From NCBI GenBank assembly GCA_900545285.1, contig UQYK01000004.1, forward strand, positions 1 through 63,954: a stretch of 63,954 bases of DNA, in the 5' to 3' direction. A program made the position numbers and the translations under genes. Under the pieces are notes generated by a model, which made no database searches, was not told the origin of the DNA, and saw nothing but the letters and a program-made list of their open reading frames with translations. This stretch comes from an uncultured Ruminococcus sp. GTDB lineage: Bacteria > Bacillota > Clostridia > Oscillospirales > Ruminococcaceae. Shown piece by piece: positions 43,965-52,412 of the stretch. Positions within the stretch are counted from its first letter, which is position 1. Each line of letters begins with the position of its first letter.

Positions 43965-45179
43965 ATGAAGTATCTGGTAGTATTGTGTGATGGTATGGCG
44001 GATTATCCGGTTGCAGAGCTGGGCGGAAAGACCCCTCTGGAAGCGGCAGATACCCCGAATATGGATGCACTGGCAAAAAAAGCAACTGTCGGTCTGGTAA
44101 AGACTGTACAGGACGGCATGAAGCCGGGCAGCGATGTGGCAAACCTTTCTGTGCTGGGATATGATCCCATGCAGTATTATACCGGCCGTTCTCCTCTGGA
44201 GGCAGGTAGCATCGGCATTGATATGAAACCGACAGACGTTTCGCTTCGCTGCAATCTGGTTACTCTCAGCGATGAGCCGAACTATGAAGACCGCACAATT
44301 CTGGATTACTGTGCAGACGATATTTCCACAGAAGAAGCGCGGATTCTCATTCAGGCTGTACAGGAAGCACTGGGGAATGACACGTTCCATTTTTATGCCG
44401 GCGTGGCATACCGCCACTGCCTGATCTGGGATCACGGCACCACCGACCTGGGCGGACTGACACCGCCTCATGATATCACCGGAAAGCCGATCCGGGAATA
44501 TCTGCCTCTGTGCCACAGCCAGAATGCAGCACCGCTGTATGACCTGATGGTGCGCTCCTATGAGATTCTGAAAGATCACCCGGTAAACCAGGAACGGGTA
44601 CGCCGCGGAAAGCGCCCGGCCAACAGCATCTGGCTCTGGGGCGAAGGCGTGCGGGCAAACCTGGATCCGTTCTATGAGAAGTACGGCCTGCACGGTTCTA
44701 TGATCTCCGCAGTGGATCTGCTGAAGGGCATCGGAAAATTCTCCGGCATGAAGGTGGTAGAAGTAGAAGGCGCAACCGGCTATATCGACACCAACTTCGA
44801 AGGAAAGGCAGCAGCTGCCATTCAGGAATTCCGGGACGGACAGGATTTTGTCTATGTGCACGTAGAAGCACCGGACGAATGCGGCCATCGTGCCGAAGTG
44901 CAGAACAAGGCCAAGGCGATTTCCCTGATTGACCATAAGATTCTGGGGCCGGTGATAGAAGAACTGAAACGGATGGGTGATTTTAAGGTACTGGTCATGC
45001 CGGATCATGCAACACCTTTGTCTCTGAAAACCCATACCAATGACCCGATTCCGTTCCTTATCTATGACAGCCGGAACCCGAAGAACGGCCCGGATACCTT
45101 CAGCGAAGCTACTGCAAAGGAAACCGGTCTCTATGTGGACGAAGGCTTCCGCATGATGAAGGATTTTGCAGCAAAATAA
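43965..45179 (+). CDS. ApgM-family enzyme: phosphoglycerate mutase or homoserine kinase
   Basis: A 404-residue alkaline phosphatase-superfamily enzyme of the archaeal-type phosphoglycerate mutase group. The metal-binding Asp9 (LCDGMADYP), the nucleophile Ser62 in SDVANLSVLGYDP, and late ligands in PDECGHRAE and MPDHATP are present. Some members convert 3- to 2-phosphoglycerate; a subgroup in Bacteroides and clostridia has been proposed to act as homoserine kinase (TIGR02535 type). The context (coaX before, sensor-like protein and pheA after) does not decide it, though amino acid genes lie close. AGGAGG precedes the ATG. Confidence 0.82.
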   Translation: MKYLVVLCDGMADYPVAELGGKTPLEAADTPNMDALAKKATVGLVKTVQDGMKPGSDVANLSVLGYDPMQYYTGRSPLEAGSIGIDMKPTDVSLRCNLVTLSDEPNYEDRTILDYCADDISTEEARILIQAVQEALGNDTFHFYAGVAYRHCLIWDHGTTDLGGLTPPHDITGKPIREYLPLCHSQNAAPLYDLMVRSYEILKDHPVNQERVRRGKRPANSIWLWGEGVRANLDPFYEKYGLHGSMISAVDLLKGIGKFSGMKVVEVEGATGYIDTNFEGKAAAAIQEFRDGQDFVYVHVEAPDECGHRAEVQNKAKAISLIDHKILGPVIEELKRMGDFKVLVMPDHATPLSLKTHTNDPIPFLIYDSRNPKNGPDTFSEATAKETGLYVDEGFRMMKDFAAK

Positions 45180-45207
45180 AAGAAAAAGGATTGACAGAAG
45201 AGACGTG

Positions 45208-46134
45208 ATGAAACAATATTTTTGCTTATACCGCTGGGTGCTGCTGAGTCTGGCGGTGACAATTGCCATTCTGGCTGTTGCGGCTGGATATACAGTGGGA
45301 ATTGTCAGTCAAAATTCGGTAATTGCGCAGATTGACATGAATATCGGCTCTATAGAGGCCTATCTGGAAAAAAACAAGGACAGCTCCGCAATGCTGACAG
45401 AGGAGTTTAAGGAAGAATATGCCGCAAAAACCAGAACCATTGCCATGATTCTGGATCAGGACAGTTCCTTTATTACCGATGACCGGACGCTGGAAGAGCT
45501 GCGCGTAACAGTCAATGCAGACCGCATCAGCGTTGCAGATACCAACGGGAGTGTTGTGGCAAGTACAGACCCTTCCGGAGAGGGCACTAAGATTCGCAGT
45601 GAGTTTACGCCGCACTTGTCGGAAAAGGTGTACACCGATGTCTTGTTCCTGCTGGAAAGCGATACGCCGACTATTATTGCCGCTTCTACGCTGAACGGCG
45701 GTCACGGCATGATTCAGATTACATTCCCGGCAGATAATGTGGTTTCTCTGCTAAAGGAGGCCGATCTCGCCAATCTAGCGGTAGACAGACCACTGTATTC
45801 CTACGGCACTACCTCTATTCTGGATGCAGATACGTTAAAGTATGTCAGCTGCACGGACACCGCGCGAATCGGAAAGACAGCTTCCTTTGAAAAATCCAGC
45901 TTGAAAAAGAAAAAAGGTAATTTCGATATTACCGATGCAGACGGTAATCAGGAAATGGTACACTACCAGACCTCCGGAGATTATGTAATTCTGGCAACTG
46001 TTCCGTATCATGACATCAATCATATGCGGAATGTGATAATTGGCTGGATTGTCTGCGGCGGCGCAGGCATGCTGACAGTGACAGCACTTTCTCTGCGCAT
46101 GGTATTTCTGCGGAAGGAAAAGTCCAAAAAGTAG
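45208..46134 (+). CDS. Membrane protein with extracytoplasmic sensor-like domain
   Basis: A 308-residue protein with an N-terminal transmembrane helix (about 8-28), a large outside domain (about 30-272) and a second helix (about 275-297) ending in a short basic tail. The outside domain has the helix-then-PAS-like layout of double Cache sensors (VADTNGSVVASTDP near 110 and ILATVPYHD near 262). No kinase, HAMP, GGDEF or methyl-accepting domain follows, so its output is unknown. ATG 45208 is taken since GAAGAG lies just upstream and the longer frame overlaps the previous gene. A terminator follows. Confidence 0.7.
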   Translation: MKQYFCLYRWVLLSLAVTIAILAVAAGYTVGIVSQNSVIAQIDMNIGSIEAYLEKNKDSSAMLTEEFKEEYAAKTRTIAMILDQDSSFITDDRTLEELRVTVNADRISVADTNGSVVASTDPSGEGTKIRSEFTPHLSEKVYTDVLFLLESDTPTIIAASTLNGGHGMIQITFPADNVVSLLKEADLANLAVDRPLYSYGTTSILDADTLKYVSCTDTARIGKTASFEKSSLKKKKGNFDITDADGNQEMVHYQTSGDYVILATVPYHDINHMRNVIIGWIVCGGAGMLTVTALSLRMVFLRKEKSKK

Positions 46135-46153
46135 AAAATCATTTGTAATGCAC

Positions 46154-46195
46154 AAAAGCTGCCTGACTCTTTTCACGGAGTCAGACAGCTTTTTC
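46154..46195. terminator. Bidirectional terminator
   Basis: AAAAGCTGCCTGACTC pairs with GAGTCAGACAGCTTTTT with one bulge. It serves the sensor-like gene and the convergent pheA. Confidence 0.88.
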
Positions 46196-46223
46196 TGTAT
46201 TGTAAATTTTATGGAAGCATGTC

Positions 46224-47342
46224 TTAGTTCATTACCACGGCATTTCCCAGAAGCTTGAATTCCCGGCATGTCTTGCACAGATCGTTCAGGAATGCGGCAA
46301 TGCTTCTGTCCCGGAGATTTCCCTTAAAATCAATATGAAAGACAACATCGAAGCTGCCGTCCTGAATGGGGCGGCTTTCGATTTTGGTCATATCCAGGCC
46401 GTACAGGAAAAACTTGTTCAGAATCCGGCTCAGGCTGCCTGGTTCATTGGAAATTGTCAGCATAACGGAAATGACGGATGCCTGCTCAGATACCTGCATA
46501 TCTTTGGTAATGCAGATGAACTGGGTGAAGTTCGGCACCACGTTGGAAATCCGGGAAGCCAGAATGTTCAGGCCGTTCAGGTGGGCGCATTCTTCCGAAC
46601 AGATTGCTGCAATGGTGTTGTCGCCGGATTCGCCTACCATTTTTGCAGCGGTGGCGGTGTTGCTGTAATCCCGGCGCACCAGTCCTCTGGCACTCAGGAA
46701 ATCGCTGCACTGGGACAGTGCCTGGGGATGAGAGTACACAGCTGAAATCTCATCCGGCTCTGTGCCGGGGAGTGCAGCCAGACAGTGCGCTACTTCCACA
46801 CGATTCATAGCAGTGATGAAAAAGCTGTATTTGCGCATCAGATCTACCGTCTGGGTGACCGTGCCGGAGGTGCTGTTGTAGATGGGGAGCACGCCGTACT
46901 CCAGCTCGCCGGATTCCACTGCGGCAAAGACCTGTTCAAATGTGGGATAAAACTGAACCGTTCTGCCGGGGAAAAATGCCTGGGCAGCAGTTTCGGAATT
47001 TGCCCCCTTGGTGCCTTGACAGCCGATGCGTACCGCGGTGTCCATCTGGGGCGTTTTCAGTTCCGGCTCCGGCTCTGCGGCGAGAAGCATTTTCTGCTGC
47101 AACTGGGAGCTGATGCTCATCATGTTGGCAAACATGGTGCGGGAAGCAGCACCCAGTCCCGAACTGGCATTTTGTTCTACCCGATCCAGCACCTGCTTTT
47201 CCCGGTCTGCCTGGAACACCTGCATGTGGTGCGCCTGCTTATATCGTGCTACATCCTGACACAGCAGCATCCGCTTTTCAAACAGCGTTTGCAGTTCTTT
47301 GTCCAGTTTGTCGATTTCGTTTCGAATTTCATTCAGTTCCAT
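46224..47342 (-). CDS. pheA: Chorismate mutase / prephenate dehydratase (P-protein)
   Basis: A 372-residue fused enzyme: an AroQ chorismate mutase (1-90), a prephenate dehydratase domain (about 103-282) and a C-terminal ACT domain (about 288-372) with the Phe-binding GSLSRIL and ESRP (322-325). It would convert chorismate to phenylpyruvate with feedback by phenylalanine. Two dehydratase signatures are altered: the PIEN motif reads PIYN (Tyr155) and the TRF motif reads TQF (Gln274), while the Thr is kept. The long in-frame extension upstream lies before the true start ATG 47342. A promoter lies about 200 bases upstream. Confidence 0.88.
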   Translation of the reverse strand: MELNEIRNEIDKLDKELQTLFEKRMLLCQDVARYKQAHHMQVFQADREKQVLDRVEQNASSGLGAASRTMFANMMSISSQLQQKMLLAAEPEPELKTPQMDTAVRIGCQGTKGANSETAAQAFFPGRTVQFYPTFEQVFAAVESGELEYGVLPIYNSTSGTVTQTVDLMRKYSFFITAMNRVEVAHCLAALPGTEPDEISAVYSHPQALSQCSDFLSARGLVRRDYSNTATAAKMVGESGDNTIAAICSEECAHLNGLNILASRISNVVPNFTQFICITKDMQVSEQASVISVMLTISNEPGSLSRILNKFFLYGLDMTKIESRPIQDGSFDVVFHIDFKGNLRDRSIAAFLNDLCKTCREFKLLGNAVVMN

Positions 47343-47547
47343 ATGTAAGGGGTTCCTTTCCTTTTTTAAAGCTCGTCTTGATAAGAAAACCGAGTTTTTG
47401 CCGTGTGCACCGTTCTGTACAGAGAGACGGCGTACCGGAGCCTGCTTTCTGTCCGGTGCAGTCGGATTTTTTGGCATATCCTGAAAAACATGCCGGCCGC
47501 GTGCAGCGGAAAAGAAAGAAAACAGACTCTGCCATACATCCTTTTCC

Positions 47548-47576
47548 ATTATACACAATTTTTTTTCGAAAATCAA
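47548..47576 (-). promoter_or_regulatory. SigA-type promoter of pheA
   Basis: On the minus strand, TTGATT (47576-47571) and TATAAT (47553-47548) have a 17-base spacer. It leaves a leader of about 200 bases before pheA. Confidence 0.65.
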
Positions 47577-47596
47577 GATAAAAATTTGAATAGCTA

Positions 47597-47626
47597 TTGA
47601 AAAGGAGAGTGGTTTTGTGCTATAAT
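47597..47626 (+). promoter_or_regulatory. SigA-type promoter of ruvCAB
   Basis: TTGAAA (47597-47602) and TATAAT (47621-47626) have an 18-base spacer. It is divergent from the pheA promoter, 20 bases away. Confidence 0.75.
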
Positions 47627-47680
47627 GAAATGTACGCATATTTGTACTGAGAGAAAAACCGGCGAAAGGAGACTGCACAC

Positions 47681-48196
47681 ATGCGGATTTTAGGAATTGA
47701 TCCCGGCTATGCAATTGTGGGATTCGGCGTTGTGTCTTATCACGGCGTGGATTTTACCCCCCTGGAATACGGTGCAATCACCACGGAGGCAGGCACCCGG
47801 TTTGCCGCAAGACTAACGGCAATCTATGATGACCTGGACTTTCTTTTAAAGCGGTTTTCTCCGGATTGTATTGCGATTGAGCGTCTTTATTTTACATCAA
47901 ACCAAAAAACGGTGATTGATGTTGCACAGGCGCGCGGCGTGATTGTGCTCTGTGCGGAACAGCACGGCATTCCGCTGTACGAATATACGCCGCTTCAGGT
48001 GAAGCAGGCCGTTGTAGGATACGGAAAGGCAGAAAAGCGGCAGGTAATGGACATGACGCGCCGCATCCTGAAACTGGCACAGATTCCAAAGCCGGATGAT
48101 GCCGCAGATGCACTGGCGCTCGCCATTTGTCACGGACACTGTGCAACCGGCATTCAGTTACAGGAACGCAGAATCAGAACAGGAGATACGGTATGA
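47681..48196 (+). CDS. ruvC: Holliday junction resolvase RuvC
   Basis: The 171-residue nuclease cuts Holliday junctions during recombination. The four acidic catalytic residues are visible: Asp7 (GIDPG), Glu in ERLYF (about 67), and the pair in KPDDAADALALA (about 138-141). The length is typical. GAAAGGAG precedes the ATG. The stop overlaps the ruvA start, so ruvC, ruvA and ruvB form one resolvasome operon. Confidence 0.96.
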   Translation: MRILGIDPGYAIVGFGVVSYHGVDFTPLEYGAITTEAGTRFAARLTAIYDDLDFLLKRFSPDCIAIERLYFTSNQKTVIDVAQARGVIVLCAEQHGIPLYEYTPLQVKQAVVGYGKAEKRQVMDMTRRILKLAQIPKPDDAADALALAICHGHCATGIQLQERRIRTGDTV

Positions 48197-48807
48197 TCTA
48201 TAGTGTGCACGGAAAATTGATTGCAAAGGAACCGTCTATGGCTGTAGTGGAATGCGGCGGCGTTGGATATGGCTGCCGTACCACATTTACTACCCTGGGA
48301 CAGCTGGGGGCGATCGGAGAAACCGTGTTTCTCTATACAGTGTTCTCTGTCCGGGAGGATGCCGCAGAGCTGTTTGGTTTTGCCACACAGCAGGAATTAC
48401 AGTGCTTTCAGCTGCTGACCTCGGTGTCCGGTGTCGGCCCGAAAGCGGCGCTGACCATTTTGTCAGATCTCACACCGGATCGGTTTCTGCTGACTGTGGC
48501 CTCCGGAGACAGCAAGACGCTGACACGCTCCAAGGGAATCGGCGCAAAGTCTGCCCAGCGGATTGTAATGGAACTCAAGGACAAAATTGCCGGAGAATCC
48601 ATCGGTCTTCTGGCTGGTGCAGAGGTACAGTCTGCGGCAGCGGCATCCTCTGCCGGCGGCAATGTGGGTGAGGCGATTGAGGCACTGGTGACCCTGGGCT
48701 ATACCCAGGGAGAGGTGGCGCCCATTGTGGCAAAGCTGGATCCGTCTCTGAACGCTTCGGAACTGATCCGGCGGACACTCCAGGAATTCGGAAAGAAGCG
48801 TTCCTGA
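48193..48807 (+). CDS. ruvA: Holliday junction DNA-binding subunit RuvA
   Basis: The 204-residue protein holds the Holliday junction in an open square form and loads the RuvB motor. The N-terminal OB fold begins IYSVHGKLIAKEP, a helix-hairpin-helix pair follows (SVSGVGPKAALTIL and SKGIGAKSAQRIVMELK), and the C-terminal RuvB-binding domain spans about 155-204. ATG 48193 overlaps the ruvC stop and follows AGGAGA. Confidence 0.96.
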   Translation: MIYSVHGKLIAKEPSMAVVECGGVGYGCRTTFTTLGQLGAIGETVFLYTVFSVREDAAELFGFATQQELQCFQLLTSVSGVGPKAALTILSDLTPDRFLLTVASGDSKTLTRSKGIGAKSAQRIVMELKDKIAGESIGLLAGAEVQSAAAASSAGGNVGEAIEALVTLGYTQGEVAPIVAKLDPSLNASELIRRTLQEFGKKRS

Positions 48808-48914
48808 TGATTGAAACAGAAATTTTATTTTGATTTGATACATAGAAATTATCCGGGTCTGCGCCCTGATTGATTAAGGGAAAAGCAGACGCTCAGGAAG
48901 GGAAGTGAACCCAA

Positions 48915-49982
48915 ATGATTGAAACCAGTGATATGCAGTTTGAAGAACGCATGGTGACACCACGTGAGGTGGAAGAAGATCACGAAGCGGAGGTCACGCT
49001 GCGTCCACAGACACTGGTGGAATATATCGGCCAGGATAAGGTGAAGGAAAATCTGGCGGTATATATTGAGGCGGCAAAACGCCGGGGAGATCCGCTGGAT
49101 CATGTATTGCTCTATGGCCCTCCCGGTCTTGGCAAAACAACGCTGTCCTCGATTATTGCCCACGAAATGGGCGTTAATCTGCGTGTGACAACCGGCCCTG
49201 CCATTGAAAAGGCCGGCGATCTGGCTGCGATTCTCACCAATCTACAGCCGAATGATGTGCTGTTTATCGATGAAATCCATCGGCTGAACCGTCAGGTAGA
49301 GGAAATCCTGTACCCGGCGCTGGAGGATCATGCCATTGATATTATTATGGGAAAGGGGCCGTCTGCTCGCTCGCTTCGTGTGGATTTAAATCCGTTTACA
49401 CTGGTGGGTGCGACAACCAGAGCTGGCCAGCTTTCCAGTCCGCTGCGTGACCGCTTCGGCGTGATTCTGCGTCTGGAACTGTACACGACAGAGCAGCTGA
49501 CCGATATTGTGCGCCGCAGCGCAATGCTGCTGAAAATTCCGTGCACCATTGACGGCGCAACGGAGATTGCGGGACGCGCACGGGGCACGCCCCGTATTGC
49601 AAACCGCTTGCTGAAACGTGTCCGGGACTTTGCGGATGTCATAGGCAACGGCGAAATTACTCAGGAGATTGCGCACATGGCGCTGGATCGTCTGGAGATT
49701 GACGAACTGGGGCTGGACAGCAATGACCGCCGGATGCTGGAAATGATCATCAAGGGCTACAGCGGCGGCCCGGTAGGGCTGGAAACCCTGGCCTCAGCAC
49801 TGGGAGAAGAAACCGTCACGCTGGAAGATGTATGCGAGCCGTACCTCATGCAGCTGGGATTTCTGGCGAGAACGCCAAGAGGACGCTGTGCCACTGCACA
49901 GGCGTACCAGCATCTGGGCTATGCGCAGCCGGGTCAGGGTGACGGAATGGACGGACAGATGCGTTTTGAAGAAACAGAATAA
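48915..49982 (+). CDS. ruvB: Holliday junction branch migration ATPase RuvB
   Basis: The 355-residue AAA+ motor pumps DNA through RuvA to move the junction. Walker A GPPGLGKTTL lies near residues 71-80, Walker B FIDEIHRL near 119, and sensor and C-terminal winged-helix regions follow with the usual PRGRCAT segment near 323. The 107-base gap after ruvA has no hairpin, so the three ruv genes are likely co-transcribed. Confidence 0.97.
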   Translation: MIETSDMQFEERMVTPREVEEDHEAEVTLRPQTLVEYIGQDKVKENLAVYIEAAKRRGDPLDHVLLYGPPGLGKTTLSSIIAHEMGVNLRVTTGPAIEKAGDLAAILTNLQPNDVLFIDEIHRLNRQVEEILYPALEDHAIDIIMGKGPSARSLRVDLNPFTLVGATTRAGQLSSPLRDRFGVILRLELYTTEQLTDIVRRSAMLLKIPCTIDGATEIAGRARGTPRIANRLLKRVRDFADVIGNGEITQEIAHMALDRLEIDELGLDSNDRRMLEMIIKGYSGGPVGLETLASALGEETVTLEDVCEPYLMQLGFLARTPRGRCATAQAYQHLGYAQPGQGDGMDGQMRFEETE

Positions 49983-50072
49983 CGATAGATTGATATAAAA
50001 AAGAGCCGGCCGGAGAAGAAAACAGTATCCCGGAAAATACAGGCTCTTTATGACAGAAAGGATCTGGAAACA

Positions 50073-51425
50073 ATGGGCAGATTATTTGGAACAGACGGCG
50101 CAAGAGGCGTTGCAATTACAGAACTGACATGCGAGATGGCAATGCAGATCGGCCGTGCAGCAGCACTGGTTTTGACAAAAGAGACAAAGCACCGCGCAAA
50201 AATTTTTATCGGAAAAGATACCCGGATTTCTTCGGATATTCTGGAAGCAGCACTCTGTGCCGGCATTTGTTCTGTCGGCGCTGAGGCGGTGAGACTGGGC
50301 GTTGTTCCCACACCGGCAGTGGCCTATCTGGTGCGGACACACGGTGCGGATGCCGGCGTTATGATTTCCGCTTCGCACAATAGCGTGGAATTCAACGGCA
50401 TCAAGCTGTTCGCTGCTACCGGCTATAAGCTCCCGGATGCAACTGAGACAGAAATTGAAGCACTGATTCTGGATCATCCGGAACAGATCGTATTGCAGTC
50501 CGGTACGGATGTGGGGGCAATTACAGAATACGCTACCGCCAGAGAGGACTATATTTCCTACCTGGCCGGCTGTGTACAGACTGACTGCTCCGGCATACGC
50601 GTTGCACTGGACTGCGCAAACGGCAGCTCCTCCGCCACCGCAGAAGAACTGTTTACACGTCTGGGGGCAGAGGTACATATGCTCAGTGCAGAGCCGGACG
50701 GCACAAACATCAACAAAAACTGCGGCTCCACTCATATGGAAAATCTGATGGAATATGTGAAAACCCACGACTGTGATCTGGGTCTGGCCTTTGACGGAGA
50801 CGCAGACCGCTGTCTGGCAGTGGATGAAAACGGCTGCCTGGTGGACGGCGACAAGATTATTGCCATCTGTGCACAGGCACTCCAAAAAGAAGGCAAGCTC
50901 AAGGGCAACACTGCGGTTGTCACAGTTATGACAAATCTGGGCTTCTTCCACTTTGCAAAGGCCAATGCCATTGCCACAAAGGCTACAAAGGTTGGCGACC
51001 GCTATGTGCTGGAAGAAATGCTCTCCGGCGGCTATAACATCGGCGGCGAACAGAGCGGCCACATCATTTTCCTGGATGAAGCAACCACTGGTGACGGTGA
51101 GCTGTCCGGCATTAAGCTGATGGAAATTCTCAAAAAGTCCGGCGGAAAAATGAGCACGCTTGCCAGTGTCATGGAAACATTCCCCCAGGTGCTGTACAAT
51201 GTAACCATTCCGGCGGCAAAGAAGGGTCACTGGCAGGAGGATGCAGAAATCGCTGCACTGATTGCCTCCTATACCGAAGAACTGGGTGACAACGGCCGGA
51301 TTCTGGTACGGGAAAGCGGCACAGAGCCTCTCATCCGCGTGATGGTAGAGGGAAAAGACGCCGCACAGATGGAAGCCGCAGCACAGGCAATTACAGCGCA
51401 GGTGCGCATATTTGCCCAAGCGTGA
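50073..51425 (+). CDS. glmM: Phosphoglucosamine mutase
   Basis: The 450-residue enzyme converts glucosamine 6-phosphate to glucosamine 1-phosphate for UDP-GlcNAc and peptidoglycan synthesis. All four family motifs are in place: the start FGTDGARG, the phosphoserine loop MISASHN (about 99-105), the metal loop DGDADR (about 242-247) and the phosphate-binding RESGTEPLIRVM (about 412-423). AAAGGATC precedes the ATG. The hairpin-like GAGCC/GGCTC between ruvB and glmM is too weak to call a terminator. Confidence 0.96.
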   Translation: MGRLFGTDGARGVAITELTCEMAMQIGRAAALVLTKETKHRAKIFIGKDTRISSDILEAALCAGICSVGAEAVRLGVVPTPAVAYLVRTHGADAGVMISASHNSVEFNGIKLFAATGYKLPDATETEIEALILDHPEQIVLQSGTDVGAITEYATAREDYISYLAGCVQTDCSGIRVALDCANGSSSATAEELFTRLGAEVHMLSAEPDGTNINKNCGSTHMENLMEYVKTHDCDLGLAFDGDADRCLAVDENGCLVDGDKIIAICAQALQKEGKLKGNTAVVTVMTNLGFFHFAKANAIATKATKVGDRYVLEEMLSGGYNIGGEQSGHIIFLDEATTGDGELSGIKLMEILKKSGGKMSTLASVMETFPQVLYNVTIPAAKKGHWQEDAEIAALIASYTEELGDNGRILVRESGTEPLIRVMVEGKDAAQMEAAAQAITAQVRIFAQA

Positions 51426-51466
51426 ACAGGAAAAAGGAAAGCAAGAAGAGATAGGAGCACGCCAAA

Positions 51467-52351
51467 TTGAGAATTGCAAATGGATGGAAACAATACCGTA
51501 TTTTAGATACTTCAACACTGGAAAAGCTGGAGAGCTGGAACGGTGTTACTCTGGTGCGGCCGGATCCGCAGATTATCTGGAAAACGCCGAAGCAGCACAA
51601 GGGTTGGAAGCAGGCAGACGGTCACTACAGCCGTTCTTCCTCCGGCGGCGGCAGCTGGGCTTTTTCCCGAAAGCTGCCCACAGACTGGACAATGGCATAT
51701 GAGCCGCTGGGGCTGACGTTTAAGATACAGCCCACCGGGTTTAAGCATACCGGATTATTTCCGGAGCAGGCCGTAAACTGGGACTGGATGTCCCGGCAGA
51801 TCCAAAATGCAGGCAGACCGATTTCTGTACTGAACCTGTTTTCCTACACCGGCGGCGCAACACTTGCCTGTGCTGCGGCTGGTGCCTCTGTCTGTCACGT
51901 GGATGCCTCCAAGGGCATGGTGCAGTGGGCACGGGAAAATGCCGCGCTCTCCGGACTGACAGAAAAGCCGGTGCGGTGGATTGTAGATGACTGCGAAAAA
52001 TTCGTGGCACGGGAAATCCGCCGTGGCAGAAAATATGACGCAGTGATTATGGATCCTCCCAGCTACGGCAGAGGTCCGGGGGGAGAGGTCTGGAAGCTGG
52101 AAGAGAATATCTATGATCTGGTGCAGCTCTGCGCCGGCGTGCTTTCCGAAAAGCCCTTGTTCTTCCTGCTGAACAGTTATACCACTGGTCTTTCTCCGGC
52201 TGTAATGGGCTATCTGCTGGGCAGTGTGTTAAAACCGCAGTTCGGCGGGGATGTTACCGCAGATGAAATCGGTTTGCCGGTGGAGCAGAGCGGCATGGTG
52301 CTGCCTTGTGGTTCTACGGCTATCTGGACTTCCGGAGAAATTGCCGGATAA
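51467..52351 (+). CDS. RlmI/RlmK-like SAM-dependent methyltransferase
   Basis: A 294-residue class I methyltransferase resembling 23S rRNA methyltransferases of the RlmI/RlmK group. SAM motif I reads VLNLFSYTGGATLACAAAG (about residues 121-139), the acidic residue HVDAS follows, and the catalytic-region motif is DPPSYGRG (about 196-203). The N-terminal PUA domain of RlmI is missing; instead there is a 100-residue beta-rich lead. The substrate is likely rRNA or another RNA but is not proven. It starts with TTG at 51467, supported by AGGAG nine bases before and the lack of any in-frame ATG. Confidence 0.8.
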   Translation: MRIANGWKQYRILDTSTLEKLESWNGVTLVRPDPQIIWKTPKQHKGWKQADGHYSRSSSGGGSWAFSRKLPTDWTMAYEPLGLTFKIQPTGFKHTGLFPEQAVNWDWMSRQIQNAGRPISVLNLFSYTGGATLACAAAGASVCHVDASKGMVQWARENAALSGLTEKPVRWIVDDCEKFVAREIRRGRKYDAVIMDPPSYGRGPGGEVWKLEENIYDLVQLCAGVLSEKPLFFLLNSYTTGLSPAVMGYLLGSVLKPQFGGDVTADEIGLPVEQSGMVLPCGSTAIWTSGEIAG

Positions 52352-52412
52352 ACCTTGCGTTACAGGAAATGCATGCATACAGGCGCGAAGACCCACAGGA
52401 GGCGATTATCCT

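Noticed and set aside
47343..47714. N-terminal extension of pheA to 47714
   Set aside because: The pheA promoter and most of the extension precede the chorismate mutase start; the residues match no domain.
50001..50055. Hairpin-like GAGCC/GGCTC between ruvB and glmM
   Set aside because: Loop is over 30 bases and the T run is poor, so a terminator call is not supported.
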